Origin: Alteromonas sp. KUL106
GTDB lineage: Bacteria; Pseudomonadota; Gammaproteobacteria; Enterobacterales; Alteromonadaceae
Direction: 5' to 3'
Length of the DNA: 33,019 nucleotides
NCBI RefSeq assembly: GCF_009811415.1
Contig: NZ_BLIG01000031.1
Span: 1 to 33,019 of the forward strand
Positions 16,744 through 24,638 of the stretch are shown in pieces. The notes beneath the pieces were generated by a model. That model did not search any database and had not been told where the DNA came from. It saw only the letters and a list, made by a program, of their open reading frames with translations. The position numbers and the translations under genes are program-made. Positions within the stretch are counted from its first letter, which is position 1; the number at the start of each line of letters is the position of its first letter.

Positions 16744-17676
16744 ATGAAAGCGTTGGATATTCAAGGGTTAACAAAAACCTATAAAGGTGGTGTACAAGCG
16801 CTTAAAGGCGTAGATCTCACCGTGCAAGAGGGAGACTTTTTCGCATTGCTTGGTCCTAATGGGGCAGGTAAATCAACCACTATCGGTATTATTAGTTCAC
16901 TGGTGAATCAAACTAGCGGCAGTGTTTCTGTGTTTGGCTATGATCTTACCACGCAAAAAGAGCAAGCTAAGGCCTGCATTGGTCTGGTGCCGCAAGAGTT
17001 TAATTTCAACCAGTTTGAAACCGTACTGCAAATTGTCCTCAATCAGGCGGGTTACTATGGCGTGCCGCGCAGTGTGGCAAAAGAGCGCGCTAAGAAATAC
17101 CTTGCTCAGCTTGACCTATGGGAGAAACGCGATGCCCGCGCGCGGGAGTTATCCGGCGGTATGAAGCGCAGACTGATGATTGCTCGTGCATTAATGCATG
17201 AGCCTAAACTACTTATTCTCGATGAGCCAACGGCCGGTGTAGACATCGAAATTCGTCGTTCTATGTGGGGATTCTTAGAAGAAATCAATCGCCAAGGGAT
17301 CACCATCATCCTCACCACGCACTATCTTGAAGAAGCTGAAATGTTGTGTCGCAATATCGCCATTATCAATAAGGGCACCATTGTGGAAAACACCAGTATG
17401 AAATCGTTACTGTCGAAGCTCAATGTTGAAACCTTCGTGTTAGATATAAAAATGCCGGAAAGTGGAGTAGAGAGTGCGGATCTTTTGGCTGGCTTTGAAC
17501 ACCGCCTTATTGACGATCATACCCTTGAGGTAGATGTTGAAAAAACCGAAGGCCTAAACCCTGTATTTACTCAATTAAGTGAAAAAGGAGTTCAGGTTAT
17601 GAGTATGCGCAATAAATCAAATCGCCTTGAAGAGTTGTTTGTACGTTTAGTTGAATCGGCCAAGCAGGCAGGCTAG
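16744..17676 (+). CDS. yadG: ABC transporter ATP-binding protein, YadG-like
   Basis: A 310-residue ABC-2 type ATPase. It carries Walker A GPNGAGKST (residues 37-45), Q-loop VPQEF, signature LSGGMKRR (about 137-144), Walker B LLILDEPTAGVD and the H-loop TTHYLEEAE. A C-terminal regulatory segment (about 225-310) completes the usual length for YadG (308 in E. coli). It pairs with the permease 26 nt downstream, presumably as an exporter whose substrate is unknown even in E. coli. The start ATG 16744 has a weak site (GGGT). In E. coli yadG-yadH also lie close to the pan genes. Confidence 0.9.
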   Translation: MKALDIQGLTKTYKGGVQALKGVDLTVQEGDFFALLGPNGAGKSTTIGIISSLVNQTSGSVSVFGYDLTTQKEQAKACIGLVPQEFNFNQFETVLQIVLNQAGYYGVPRSVAKERAKKYLAQLDLWEKRDARARELSGGMKRRLMIARALMHEPKLLILDEPTAGVDIEIRRSMWGFLEEINRQGITIILTTHYLEEAEMLCRNIAIINKGTIVENTSMKSLLSKLNVETFVLDIKMPESGVESADLLAGFEHRLIDDHTLEVDVEKTEGLNPVFTQLSEKGVQVMSMRNKSNRLEELFVRLVESAKQAG

Positions 17677-17702
17677 GCAAATAACGGGAAAGGTAAAACA
17701 CA

Positions 17703-18518
17703 ATGAAAACGGAAAGTACGTCGATGGACACAGAGCAAAACGTGGGTTGGTTTAAGCAAAACTACGTTGCGTTAACCACTATTTGGATAAAAGAATGCAC
17801 GCGCTTTTTGCGCATATGGGTGCAAACTTTAGTGCCGCCAGCTATCACTATGAGTCTTTACTTTGTGATATTCGGTAGTCTTATAGGTAACCGAATTGGG
17901 CAAATGGGCGGGTTTACCTATATGGAGTTTATCGTTCCGGGCCTCATTATGATGTCTGTCATTACAAACTCTTACGCTAATGTGTCGTCTTCGTTTTTTA
18001 GCGCTAAGTTTCAACGCAATATTGAAGAGTTATTGGTATCGCCTGTACCTACGTCTGTCATTATTCTGGGCTACGTAGGCGGTGGCGTGGCGCGCGCTAT
18101 ACTCATTGGCATCATTGTTACTTTAGTGTCGCTCTTCTTTGTTGATGTGCAAATACACCACCTTGGTATCATTGCGCTAACCTTGCTACTTACCTCAACG
18201 TTATTTGCTACCGCTGGTCTCATTAACGCGATATTTGCGAAAACCTTTGACGATATTAGCGTGGTGCCGACATTCGTATTAACGCCCTTAACCTATCTAG
18301 GTGGCGTGTTCTATTCTCTATCGCTTTTGCCTGAATTTTGGCAATGGGTAAGTAAAGCTAACCCCGTTGTGTATATGGTTAACGGCTTCCGCTATGGTTT
18401 CTTAGGGGTGTCAGACGTCAATGTAACGCTGTCGTTGAGTTTGCTCGTAGGCTTTAATGCGCTTCTATTTAGTGTTGCGTATTATTTGCTTAAAACCGGA
18501 AAAGGTATTCGTAGTTAA
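17703..18518 (+). CDS. yadH: ABC-2 type permease, YadH-like
   Basis: A 271-residue inner-membrane permease with six hydrophobic segments. The family features are VPPAITMSLYFVIFGSLIG (TM1), GFTYMEFIVPGLIMMSVI, the coupling-helix region FQRNIEELLVSPVPTS, and TPLTYLGGVFYSLSLLPEFW near the end. E. coli YadH has 256 residues; the extra N-terminal 15 or so here (MKTESTSMDTEQNVGWF) may be real or the start may be the Met at residue 8 (17724). GGGAAAGG lies ahead of ATG 17703. It works with the YadG-like ATPase, and its stop overlaps the next start. Confidence 0.88.
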   Translation: MKTESTSMDTEQNVGWFKQNYVALTTIWIKECTRFLRIWVQTLVPPAITMSLYFVIFGSLIGNRIGQMGGFTYMEFIVPGLIMMSVITNSYANVSSSFFSAKFQRNIEELLVSPVPTSVIILGYVGGGVARAILIGIIVTLVSLFFVDVQIHHLGIIALTLLLTSTLFATAGLINAIFAKTFDDISVVPTFVLTPLTYLGGVFYSLSLLPEFWQWVSKANPVVYMVNGFRYGFLGVSDVNVTLSLSLLVGFNALLFSVAYYLLKTGKGIRS

Positions 18519-19186
18519 TGACAAGCGGCAACTCAAGAGAAATTACCACATCGCAGGTGGGTATCCATGACAAACTGGACGATTTAGTTAAGAAGTATCA
18601 AGTCAGTGAGAATAAAAGGCCGATTAGCGATCATACGCAAGCCGCTTTTGATGAGGTTTCCGCATGGTTAGATGGTTTCAGCGGTGAGGTGATTCTCGAT
18701 TCTTGCTGTGGTGTCGGTGAAAGTACCGCCAATATCGCGCGGGCGAATCCCAATGCTCGCGTTATCGGCGTTGATAAGTCGGCACTGCGGGTTGATAAAC
18801 ATGCGCACTACAGCGCTGAACAAGATAACTACAGAGTTATACGCGCAGACGTGAATGACTTGTGGCGTTTGGTGAAACAGTCTAATTGGCAGGTATCGAG
18901 ACACTTTCTCTTATATCCCAACCCTTATCCAAAGAAAACCCAGGTTCAAAAACGCTGGCACGCCAGTGCGGCAATGGTCGATTTAATGGCTATCACGCCC
19001 AATATCGAAGTGCGCAGTAACTGGCTAATCTATCTCATGGAATTTGCCCAAGCGGCTAAGCACTACGGTTGTATTTCTGATTTAACTGAAGTGACTGGCG
19101 ACGCTCATATGACGCCGTTTGAGCGAAAATATCGGGGCAGTGGACAGTCGTGTTGGCAGTTACACTGTCGAAGCGAAGAGAGTTGA
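18518..19186 (+). CDS. TrmB-like SAM-dependent methyltransferase
   Basis: A 222-residue class I methyltransferase related to tRNA (guanine-N7)-methyltransferase TrmB. The SAM-binding loop is ILDSCCGVGESTANIA (about 59-74), followed by VIGVDKSALRVDKH (about 83-96) and a TrmB-like HFLLYPNPYPKKTQVQKRW (about 128-146), where classic TrmB has a PDPWPKKRHHKRR-type motif. The N-terminal QVSENKRPISDHTQ is also unlike canonical TrmB. It is thus a divergent relative; whether it methylates tRNA is uncertain, and a true trmB may exist elsewhere. Its ATG shares one base with the yadH stop (TAATG), indicating a three-gene unit. Confidence 0.75.
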   Translation: MTSGNSREITTSQVGIHDKLDDLVKKYQVSENKRPISDHTQAAFDEVSAWLDGFSGEVILDSCCGVGESTANIARANPNARVIGVDKSALRVDKHAHYSAEQDNYRVIRADVNDLWRLVKQSNWQVSRHFLLYPNPYPKKTQVQKRWHASAAMVDLMAITPNIEVRSNWLIYLMEFAQAAKHYGCISDLTEVTGDAHMTPFERKYRGSGQSCWQLHCRSEES

Positions 19187-19196
19187 GCGGGTGAAG

Positions 19197-19222
19197 GGCT
19201 GGTATTTAGTTCAATACCAGCC
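19197..19222 (+). terminator. strong hairpin after the TrmB-like gene
   Basis: Perfect 10-bp arms GGCTGGTATT and AATACCAGCC around a 6-nt loop lie 10 nt past the stop. There is no T-run, so it may slow or protect the 3' end rather than terminate. The arm sequence equals the tip of the palindromic element at 30.2 kb. Confidence 0.5.
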
Positions 19223-19341
19223 TCTCTGTGGGCAAAACGACCCAGTGCCGTGCATTGCAATAAAAAGTAGGATGTTGCCAACGTTTGACCAACGTCTTTA
19301 TCTCATTTTTAGCAAGCATATCTATGCAGACTGGTACTAGG
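19213..19341. repeat. possible decayed copy of the palindromic element
   Basis: TCTATGCAGACTGGTACTA (19321-19339) matches the right end of the 30.2-kb element (TCTATGCGGGCTGGTATTA) at 16 of 19 places, and AATACCAGCC (19213-19222) matches its reverse tip. The inside is not recognisably similar, so this is at best a relic. Confidence 0.4.
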
Positions 19342-20073
19342 CTAATGACGTGCGCTGGCGTTTCGCACGTTCGCCATTGGAGGGCTAAATACATAACCTT
19401 GCGCATAGCGAATAGGAAGACGTTTAACGCTTTCTAAGTGCGCCTCATCCTCAACGTGCTCGGCAATAGCACTGATGCTGTGACGTTCACATAGCGACAA
19501 TAAGTAGTCGACGTATTCTCTTACCGCGTCCTGTTGGTCATAATGCTTGATTAACCCACCTGCGAGTTTTATTCCCCTTACTGGCAAACTTACCAAAGCG
19601 CGTATATTTCCCGGGCATGAGCCAACGTTATCTATAAATACGCCAAGTCCGGCATGCATACTTTTTTCTACAAACGCGGTTAAACTTTTTGGGTTAGATA
19701 ACGCGGTAGAAGCGCTCACTTCAATACTGACACGCTCGGGTGTAGGGTAGCTAGCCAAGTGCATGATGAGAGTGTTTGAGAGCTCTTTATTATCTAAATC
19801 CCTGGCCGTGACATTGATACTCCATGGAATATTTACATCGTGAAAATAGCTTGCGCATTGCACAAACATACTTGCAGCAAGGGTGTTTACATGGTGTTCC
19901 CGTTCAATTAGGTAAAGAAACTCACTGGGAAGAAATGTTTTATCGCCTTGGGTGATAAGTCTTGCTAAACATTCGTATCGCCAAACCCCCTGACTTTGTA
20001 AATCCACGATTGGCTGAAAATAAGGCACAATATCTTCGATGGAGAAATTCTCGGATATTTCGCGTATGGGCAT
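19342..20073 (-). CDS. EAL-domain protein with degenerate catalytic motifs
   Basis: A 243-residue stand-alone EAL domain; normal EAL enzymes hydrolyse cyclic di-GMP. The fold is recognisable: YFQPIVDL (18-25), ECL for EAL (34-36), INVTARDL (86-93), SIEVS with Glu118, FIDNVG for the DDFG motif (146-151), IKLAG for KxD (168-172), AEHVED for AEGVE (204-209), and the QGY signature (225-227). Two metal or catalytic positions are changed: the second Asp of DDFG is Asn149 and the Asp of KxD is Ala171. It is therefore likely to be inactive, perhaps a c-di-GMP binder or protein-binding regulator. There is no GGDEF, PAS or membrane part. The ATG at 20073 has AAGGAGG a few bases upstream. Confidence 0.85.
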   Translation of the reverse strand: MPIREISENFSIEDIVPYFQPIVDLQSQGVWRYECLARLITQGDKTFLPSEFLYLIEREHHVNTLAASMFVQCASYFHDVNIPWSINVTARDLDNKELSNTLIMHLASYPTPERVSIEVSASTALSNPKSLTAFVEKSMHAGLGVFIDNVGSCPGNIRALVSLPVRGIKLAGGLIKHYDQQDAVREYVDYLLSLCERHSISAIAEHVEDEAHLESVKRLPIRYAQGYVFSPPMANVRNASARH

Positions 20074-20623
20074 AAACCGACCTCCTTACATTGTCGTATT
20101 GATAATGTTTGACGAATTGACTGCGCAAAAAGCATAGCTTGTATAGCAGATTAAACATCAACACTATTCACAAATTAAATATAGTAGAGACTCTGAAACT
20201 TTGCGGCGCTAATTTTAACGTAGTAATGTGTGGTAACTTGGTTACCTGTTGACGGGTCCCACGTTCCACTACGCGTCTGTTTGTATGTTAACGCTGCCCA
20301 ATTAATCTATATCGTGGGTTTTGTGCAACGAATTGCTTATTGCTGCCTCTTGGCGTGCATGGCAATCTGATGTAAAGTGCGACACCCTGAAAGTGTTGTG
20401 ATAAGTTTTCAGGTTTGGCAACGAATGGACCGCGCCAGCACGCTTTAATCTGAAGGAGGTTATCCTTTAGGGAGGCGAGCAAATTAGTTGTGCTGATTAA
20501 TACACGCTAAATGGCTAGAAGGAAAAGTAAGTGTCAGGCCGGTGTCCTACAAAACCGCCTGTTGATTTTGCCTGGTAAACCCAGTGCGAAATGTGTGAAT
20601 GTTTTAAGTATGAGGTGTGTTGA
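20074..20623. other. 550-nt intergenic region between divergent EAL gene and panP
   Basis: No protein gene was accepted here. It shows an inverted repeat CCTGAAA/TTTCAGG near 20386-20413, a Shine-Dalgarno-like AAGGAGGTTATCC at 20453-20465 with no start codon at proper distance, and near 20536-20560 a hairpin CAGGCCGGT/ACCGCCTG in the likely panP leader. The length suggests a long panP 5' UTR or an unknown small transcript. Confidence 0.4.
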
Positions 20624-22258
20624 GTGGGTGAAGCGCAAGTTAGTTTAGAGCACCTGTTTAGGGTCTTTACCAAACCTGAACACAAAGACTCAAAGCTGGC
20701 TCAAATTGAGCAGCATTTATCAGACAATATCTTAGATTTCTTGTCTCAGCATGTCGTGACAAAAAAGACATCGCTAGAAGAGATTGAAAAAGACTTCTCA
20801 GACTCAAAAGTACCTGAGTCACCTGAGTTTGTGTCGACGCATGCCGAAAGTTTACTAGATAAGCTGGTTGCTCACTCTGTTAATACTTATTCTCCTACTT
20901 TCATTGGTCATATGACCTCTGCGCTCCCCTATTTTCATTTGCCCCTTTCTAAACTGATGGTGGGGCTTAACCAGAACCTGGTGAAAATTGAAACGTCGAA
21001 AGCCTTTACGCCCTTAGAGCGTCAGGTGCTGGGTATGATGCATAACCTAGTGTACGACCAGCCCCAAAGCTTTTATGACGAACATCTGCACAGTGCTGCG
21101 CATTCGCTAGGTGCCTTCTGCTCTGGGGGAACTATTGCAAATATCACTGCACTTTGGGTTGCACGCAACAAGCTTCTTGGACCGCAAAAAGGGTTTTCTG
21201 GTGTAGCAAAAGCCGGCTTGGCCGCCGCGTATCGACATCTAAATATTAATAATTTAGGTGTAATGTGCTCTAAGCGTGGTCACTACTCGCTGTCTAAAGC
21301 GGTAGACGTATTGGGGTTAGGTCGTGAACAATTACTAACCATACCCGCTCCACGACAAACCTTAGATCCAGCGAAAGCTCTACGTATTGGTAAGCGTTAT
21401 CATGATGAAGGCAATAAGCTACTCGCTATTGTTGGAGTAGGGGGCACGACCGAGACAGGTCACGTAGACCCTCTTGATGAGTTGGCAGATGTTGCTAAAG
21501 AGCTAGGCTGCTGGTTCCATGTGGACGCGGCTTGGGGCGGAGCCACACTATTTTCCTCACGCTATCGAGATAGACTGAAGGGGGTTGAGCGAGCAGACTC
21601 GGTCACCATCGATGCGCATAAGCAGATGTATGTGCCCATGGGCGCAGGTATGGCGCTATTTAAAGATCCGCAGCATGCCAATGCAGTAAGACATCACGCT
21701 CAGTATATTCTTCGGGCTGGTTCAAAAGATTTGGGAGCCACAACCTTGGAAGGTTCTCGTAACGGTATGGCCATGATGGTCTACTCGGCGCTGCACATCT
21801 TTGGCCGAAAAGGTTACGAGCTGCTCATCGACAGTAGTATCGATAAGGCGAAAGACTTTTCGCACATGATTGATAAAGCGCGTGACTTTGAGTTGACCAC
21901 AACGCCAACTTTATCATTATTGACCTATCGCGTGTGCCCTGAAGAAGTGCAAGAAAGATTGAAGCACGCCGATGCCAAAACCCGTAACGCAATTAATGAA
22001 AAAATTGATGCCCTTGTTGTCGCAGTTCAAAAGCAACAGCGTGAAGCGGGTAAGTCATTTGTATCCCGTACTCGCTTAGAGGCACCCGATTACCCTTCTC
22101 AATGTATAACCGTGTTTCGCGTTGTACTGGCAAACCCGTTGACGAGCCACAACGATTTAGCGGCTATTTTAGCCGAGCAACATATGATTGCTAAAGAAAC
22201 GCAGGCATGGAAAGACGTGATGGAATTTGTTCGTGAAACAGAGAAGGTTGCTTCTTAG
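20624..22258 (+). CDS. panP: PLP-dependent aspartate 1-decarboxylase PanP
   Basis: A 544-residue group II PLP decarboxylase. PanP makes beta-alanine from aspartate for pantothenate, replacing pyruvoyl-type PanD in Vibrio and related marine bacteria. Visible motifs are HMTSALPYF (about 96-104), FCSGGTIANITAL (165-177, phosphate binding), HVDAAWGGAT (299-308, Asp301 to the pyridine N) and IDAHKQMY with Lys333 as the Schiff-base lysine. The GTG start at 20624 has TGAGGTG about 7 nt upstream and gives the family length; the nearby ATG at 20610 is out of frame. Location next to panC supports PanP over the glutamate decarboxylase name used for older homologues. Confidence 0.88.
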   Translation: MGEAQVSLEHLFRVFTKPEHKDSKLAQIEQHLSDNILDFLSQHVVTKKTSLEEIEKDFSDSKVPESPEFVSTHAESLLDKLVAHSVNTYSPTFIGHMTSALPYFHLPLSKLMVGLNQNLVKIETSKAFTPLERQVLGMMHNLVYDQPQSFYDEHLHSAAHSLGAFCSGGTIANITALWVARNKLLGPQKGFSGVAKAGLAAAYRHLNINNLGVMCSKRGHYSLSKAVDVLGLGREQLLTIPAPRQTLDPAKALRIGKRYHDEGNKLLAIVGVGGTTETGHVDPLDELADVAKELGCWFHVDAAWGGATLFSSRYRDRLKGVERADSVTIDAHKQMYVPMGAGMALFKDPQHANAVRHHAQYILRAGSKDLGATTLEGSRNGMAMMVYSALHIFGRKGYELLIDSSIDKAKDFSHMIDKARDFELTTTPTLSLLTYRVCPEEVQERLKHADAKTRNAINEKIDALVVAVQKQQREAGKSFVSRTRLEAPDYPSQCITVFRVVLANPLTSHNDLAAILAEQHMIAKETQAWKDVMEFVRETEKVAS

Positions 22259-22290
22259 CTAGGGCGCGTCGAGCACAAAAAAGTTAAATA

Positions 22291-22333
22291 AAAAACGCCC
22301 GGTATAGCAACAGCTATACCGGGCGTTTTTTTA
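22291..22333. terminator. bidirectional rho-independent terminator between panP and panC
   Basis: Perfect stem ACGCCCGGTATAGC / GCTATACCGGGCGT with an AACA loop, flanked by a run of A on the left and seven T on the right, so it serves both converging genes. It is 32 nt after the panP stop. Confidence 0.93.
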
Positions 22334-22427
22334 TTGTCAATTTAGACGGTGCTCAAAGATACGCATCAGCAGCAACACGAAAATAAGGTATTTAGACGTT
22401 GTGTTTCGCTACGTAGGTTAAGCATGC

Positions 22428-23276
22428 CTATCGACTAATCTGAAGGTTATCAATGAGACGGGTTTTACCCATAAACATCGCAACCAGCAAGACAAGGTCC
22501 TTGTCGCTTTCGTCGGCGGCCTTAAACGTATGCGCGTTGACTACCTGGCAATAATCTTTTTTAAAGCCCTTGGCTTCCAAGTTAGTCACCATCACCTTTT
22601 CCAACTCAGCAAAGTTAAGGTTACCATTTTCGATACTCGCCTTTATGCGCTGCATTTCTTCAAAAATAGCACTGGCGGTTATCTTCTCAGCCTCAGTCAG
22701 ATACCCATTGCGTGAACTCATTGCCAACCCAGAGGTTTCCCGCTCGGTAGGTACGCCGTGCACGTTAACTGCCATCGATAAATCATGAGCAAGTGCGCGA
22801 ATAACCTGTAGCTGCTGAAAATCTTTTTCGCCAAAAAAAGCATCGTCGGGCTGCACCATGTTAAATAGCTTGGTAACAACAGTCGCTACACCGCGAAAAT
22901 GACCTGGGCGGCTTGCACCACAATGAGAATCTGAAATGCCTGGAACCTCAACAAAGGTCTGAACATCAAGACCGGCAGGGTACATTTCTGCGACACTAGG
23001 CAAAAATACCGCATCTGCGCCCACAGAGATAAGCTTGGCTTTATCTTCTTCAATGGTGCGTGGATAGGCGTCCAAGTCTTCATTGGCCCCAAACTGCATA
23101 GGGTTGACGAATATGCTGACGACAACTCTGTCGTTGTGCGCTTTTGCCTTTTTAACTAATTTAAGATGGCCATCGTGCAGGTTGCCCATCGTTGGCACAA
23201 AGCCTACGGTCTCACCATCACGTCGCCATTCATTAACGGTGCTGCGTAATGCTGAAATACTATCAACTACTTTCAT
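22428..23276 (-). CDS. panC: pantothenate synthetase (pantoate--beta-alanine ligase)
   Basis: A 282-residue cytosolic enzyme joining pantoate and beta-alanine with ATP to give pantothenate. The nucleotide-binding signatures are FVPTMGNLHDGHL (about 26-38, HIGH-like), SIFVNPMQFG (about 54-63), FFGEKDFQQL (about 147-156) and SGLAMSSRNGYL (about 181-192, KMSKS-like). Length is normal for PanC (about 283). GAGG lies 6 nt before the ATG, and only 11 nt separate it from panB, so the two are co-transcribed. The beta-alanine donor, PanP, is encoded convergently next door. Confidence 0.97.
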   Translation of the reverse strand: MKVVDSISALRSTVNEWRRDGETVGFVPTMGNLHDGHLKLVKKAKAHNDRVVVSIFVNPMQFGANEDLDAYPRTIEEDKAKLISVGADAVFLPSVAEMYPAGLDVQTFVEVPGISDSHCGASRPGHFRGVATVVTKLFNMVQPDDAFFGEKDFQQLQVIRALAHDLSMAVNVHGVPTERETSGLAMSSRNGYLTEAEKITASAIFEEMQRIKASIENGNLNFAELEKVMVTNLEAKGFKKDYCQVVNAHTFKAADESDKDLVLLVAMFMGKTRLIDNLQISR

Positions 23277-23287
23277 AGATAACCTCG

Positions 23288-24082
23288 TTACTCGAAGCTG
23301 TGTTCTGCCGATGGAAATGCACCGCTTTGCACATCTTCAATGTACTTTGATACGGCTTTACGCATATCGCCTGTTTCTACTAAATAGTTTTTAGAGAATT
23401 TAGGCATATAGTTAGCGCTAATTCCAAACATGTCATGCATTACCAAAATTTGGCCATCTGTGTCTTTGCCCGCGCCAATCCCAATAACAGGAATCGTCAG
23501 AGCTTGGCTTACGGCCTTGCCTAGCGACGAGGGTACACATTCTAGTACGAGTAACTGGATGCCTGCTTCTTCTAATGCTTTTGCTTCACTCAGCAGTTTT
23601 TCTGCTTGGCTTGCTTCACGGCCTTGCACTTTAAAGCCGCCGAATACATGCACTGACTGAGGTGTTAAGCCTAAGTGACCGCACACAGGCACACCGCGCA
23701 GGTTTAAGCCCTTTATGGTGTCACATAACCAGCTTCCACCTTCCATCTTAACCATACTTGCACCTGCAGCCATTAATTTTGCTGCATTGGCATAGGTTTG
23801 TTCTGGGGTGGCGTAAGACATAAACGGCATGTCGGCTAAAACGAAAGCGCGTTCGGTGCCGCGACGCACACTTTTCGTATGGTAAGCAATGTCTTCGATG
23901 GTTACTGGCAGTGTATCGTCCTGCCCTTGGAGAACCATGCCTAGAGAATCACCAATGAGTAGCGCATCAACGCCTTGCTCGTCGAACATTTTGGCGAAGC
24001 TGGCATCGTAAGCGGTTAAAGATGTGATCTTTTCCCCGGCTTGCTTTTTCTTAAGCAAGCCCGAAACTGTTACTTTCTTCAT
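23288..24082 (-). CDS. panB: 3-methyl-2-oxobutanoate hydroxymethyltransferase
   Basis: A 264-residue cytosolic enzyme that makes ketopantoate from 2-oxoisovalerate and methylenetetrahydrofolate. Signatures are [19 protein letters not shown] (about 22-40), [11 protein letters not shown] (about 43-53, metal-binding Asp), ADMPFMSY (about 83-90), KMEGG (about 114-118) and [17 protein letters not shown] (about 132-148). Length equals E. coli PanB. It is 58 nt downstream of folK and 11 nt upstream of panC. Confidence 0.97.
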   Translation of the reverse strand: MKKVTVSGLLKKKQAGEKITSLTAYDASFAKMFDEQGVDALLIGDSLGMVLQGQDDTLPVTIEDIAYHTKSVRRGTERAFVLADMPFMSYATPEQTYANAAKLMAAGASMVKMEGGSWLCDTIKGLNLRGVPVCGHLGLTPQSVHVFGGFKVQGREASQAEKLLSEAKALEEAGIQLLVLECVPSSLGKAVSQALTIPVIGIGAGKDTDGQILVMHDMFGISANYMPKFSKNYLVETGDMRKAVSKYIEDVQSGAFPSAEHSFE

Positions 24083-24140
24083 GACATGTCTCAGATTGAT
24101 ATTTGTTGATATCGTGTGGCGAACTATACGGATTTTGCGG

Positions 24141-24638
24141 CTAATTGGAAGTGCGTAGGCGACGAAGTCCGTCTAGGGAACAGTTGGCTACCCAGGCTGA
24201 TATAGGTTTGCCGTCGTGCATTACCATGTTGGGCGCAATTTCAAACAAGGGCACCATAACGAATTCACGCTCAGCCATACCGTAGTGGGGAATAATTAAG
24301 TCTGCGGTATCAATATTTTCGCTGCCATACAGTAAAATATCGAGGTCCAACGTACGTGGTCCCCAGCGTTCACCCTTGCGTTCGCGACCTTCTTCCAATT
24401 CGATACGCTGAAGCTGCTTTAATAGTCCGTGAGGCTTTAAAGATGTTTCAATCAAACAGACGGCATTGATATAGTCAGGTTGGTCTTTTGGACCCATTGG
24501 CTTGCTTGAGTATAGCGATGAGACTTTCAATACTCGTGTATCTTCAATCTCACCGATAGCGTTAAACGCACGCTGGGCTTTGCCCTGGCTGTCACCAAGG
24601 TTACTTCCTACACCGATGTACACTTGTTCTTTATGCAT
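24141..24638 (-). CDS. folK: 2-amino-4-hydroxy-6-hydroxymethyldihydropteridine pyrophosphokinase
   Basis: A 165-residue folate-pathway enzyme (HPPK). It has the N-terminal [12 protein letters not shown], the [18 protein letters not shown] substrate loop and the signature [17 protein letters not shown] with the DxD metal site. A longer frame reaches 24716, but the conserved start is [13 protein letters not shown], so ATG 24638 is chosen; it is preceded by GAGG and overlaps the pcnB end by 8 nt, as expected for translational coupling. Order pcnB-folk-panB is that of E. coli. Confidence 0.95.
   Translation of the reverse strand: MHKEQVYIGVGSNLGDSQGKAQRAFNAIGEIEDTRVLKVSSLYSSKPMGPKDQPDYINAVCLIETSLKPHGLLKQLQRIELEEGRERKGERWGPRTLDLDILLYGSENIDTADLIIPHYGMAEREFVMVPLFEIAPNMVMHDGKPISAWVANCSLDGLRRLRTSN

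Noticed and set aside
19342..20073. Reading the EAL protein as an active phosphodiesterase
   Set aside because: Two catalytic positions are altered, so activity should not be assumed.
20288..20482. 64-codon minus-strand frame in the panP leader
   Set aside because: No ribosome site and no family resemblance; the spacer is better explained by hairpins and leader sequence.
20470..20510. Possible leader peptide after GGGAGG in the panP leader
   Set aside because: The only starts at suitable distance give frames of two to six codons.
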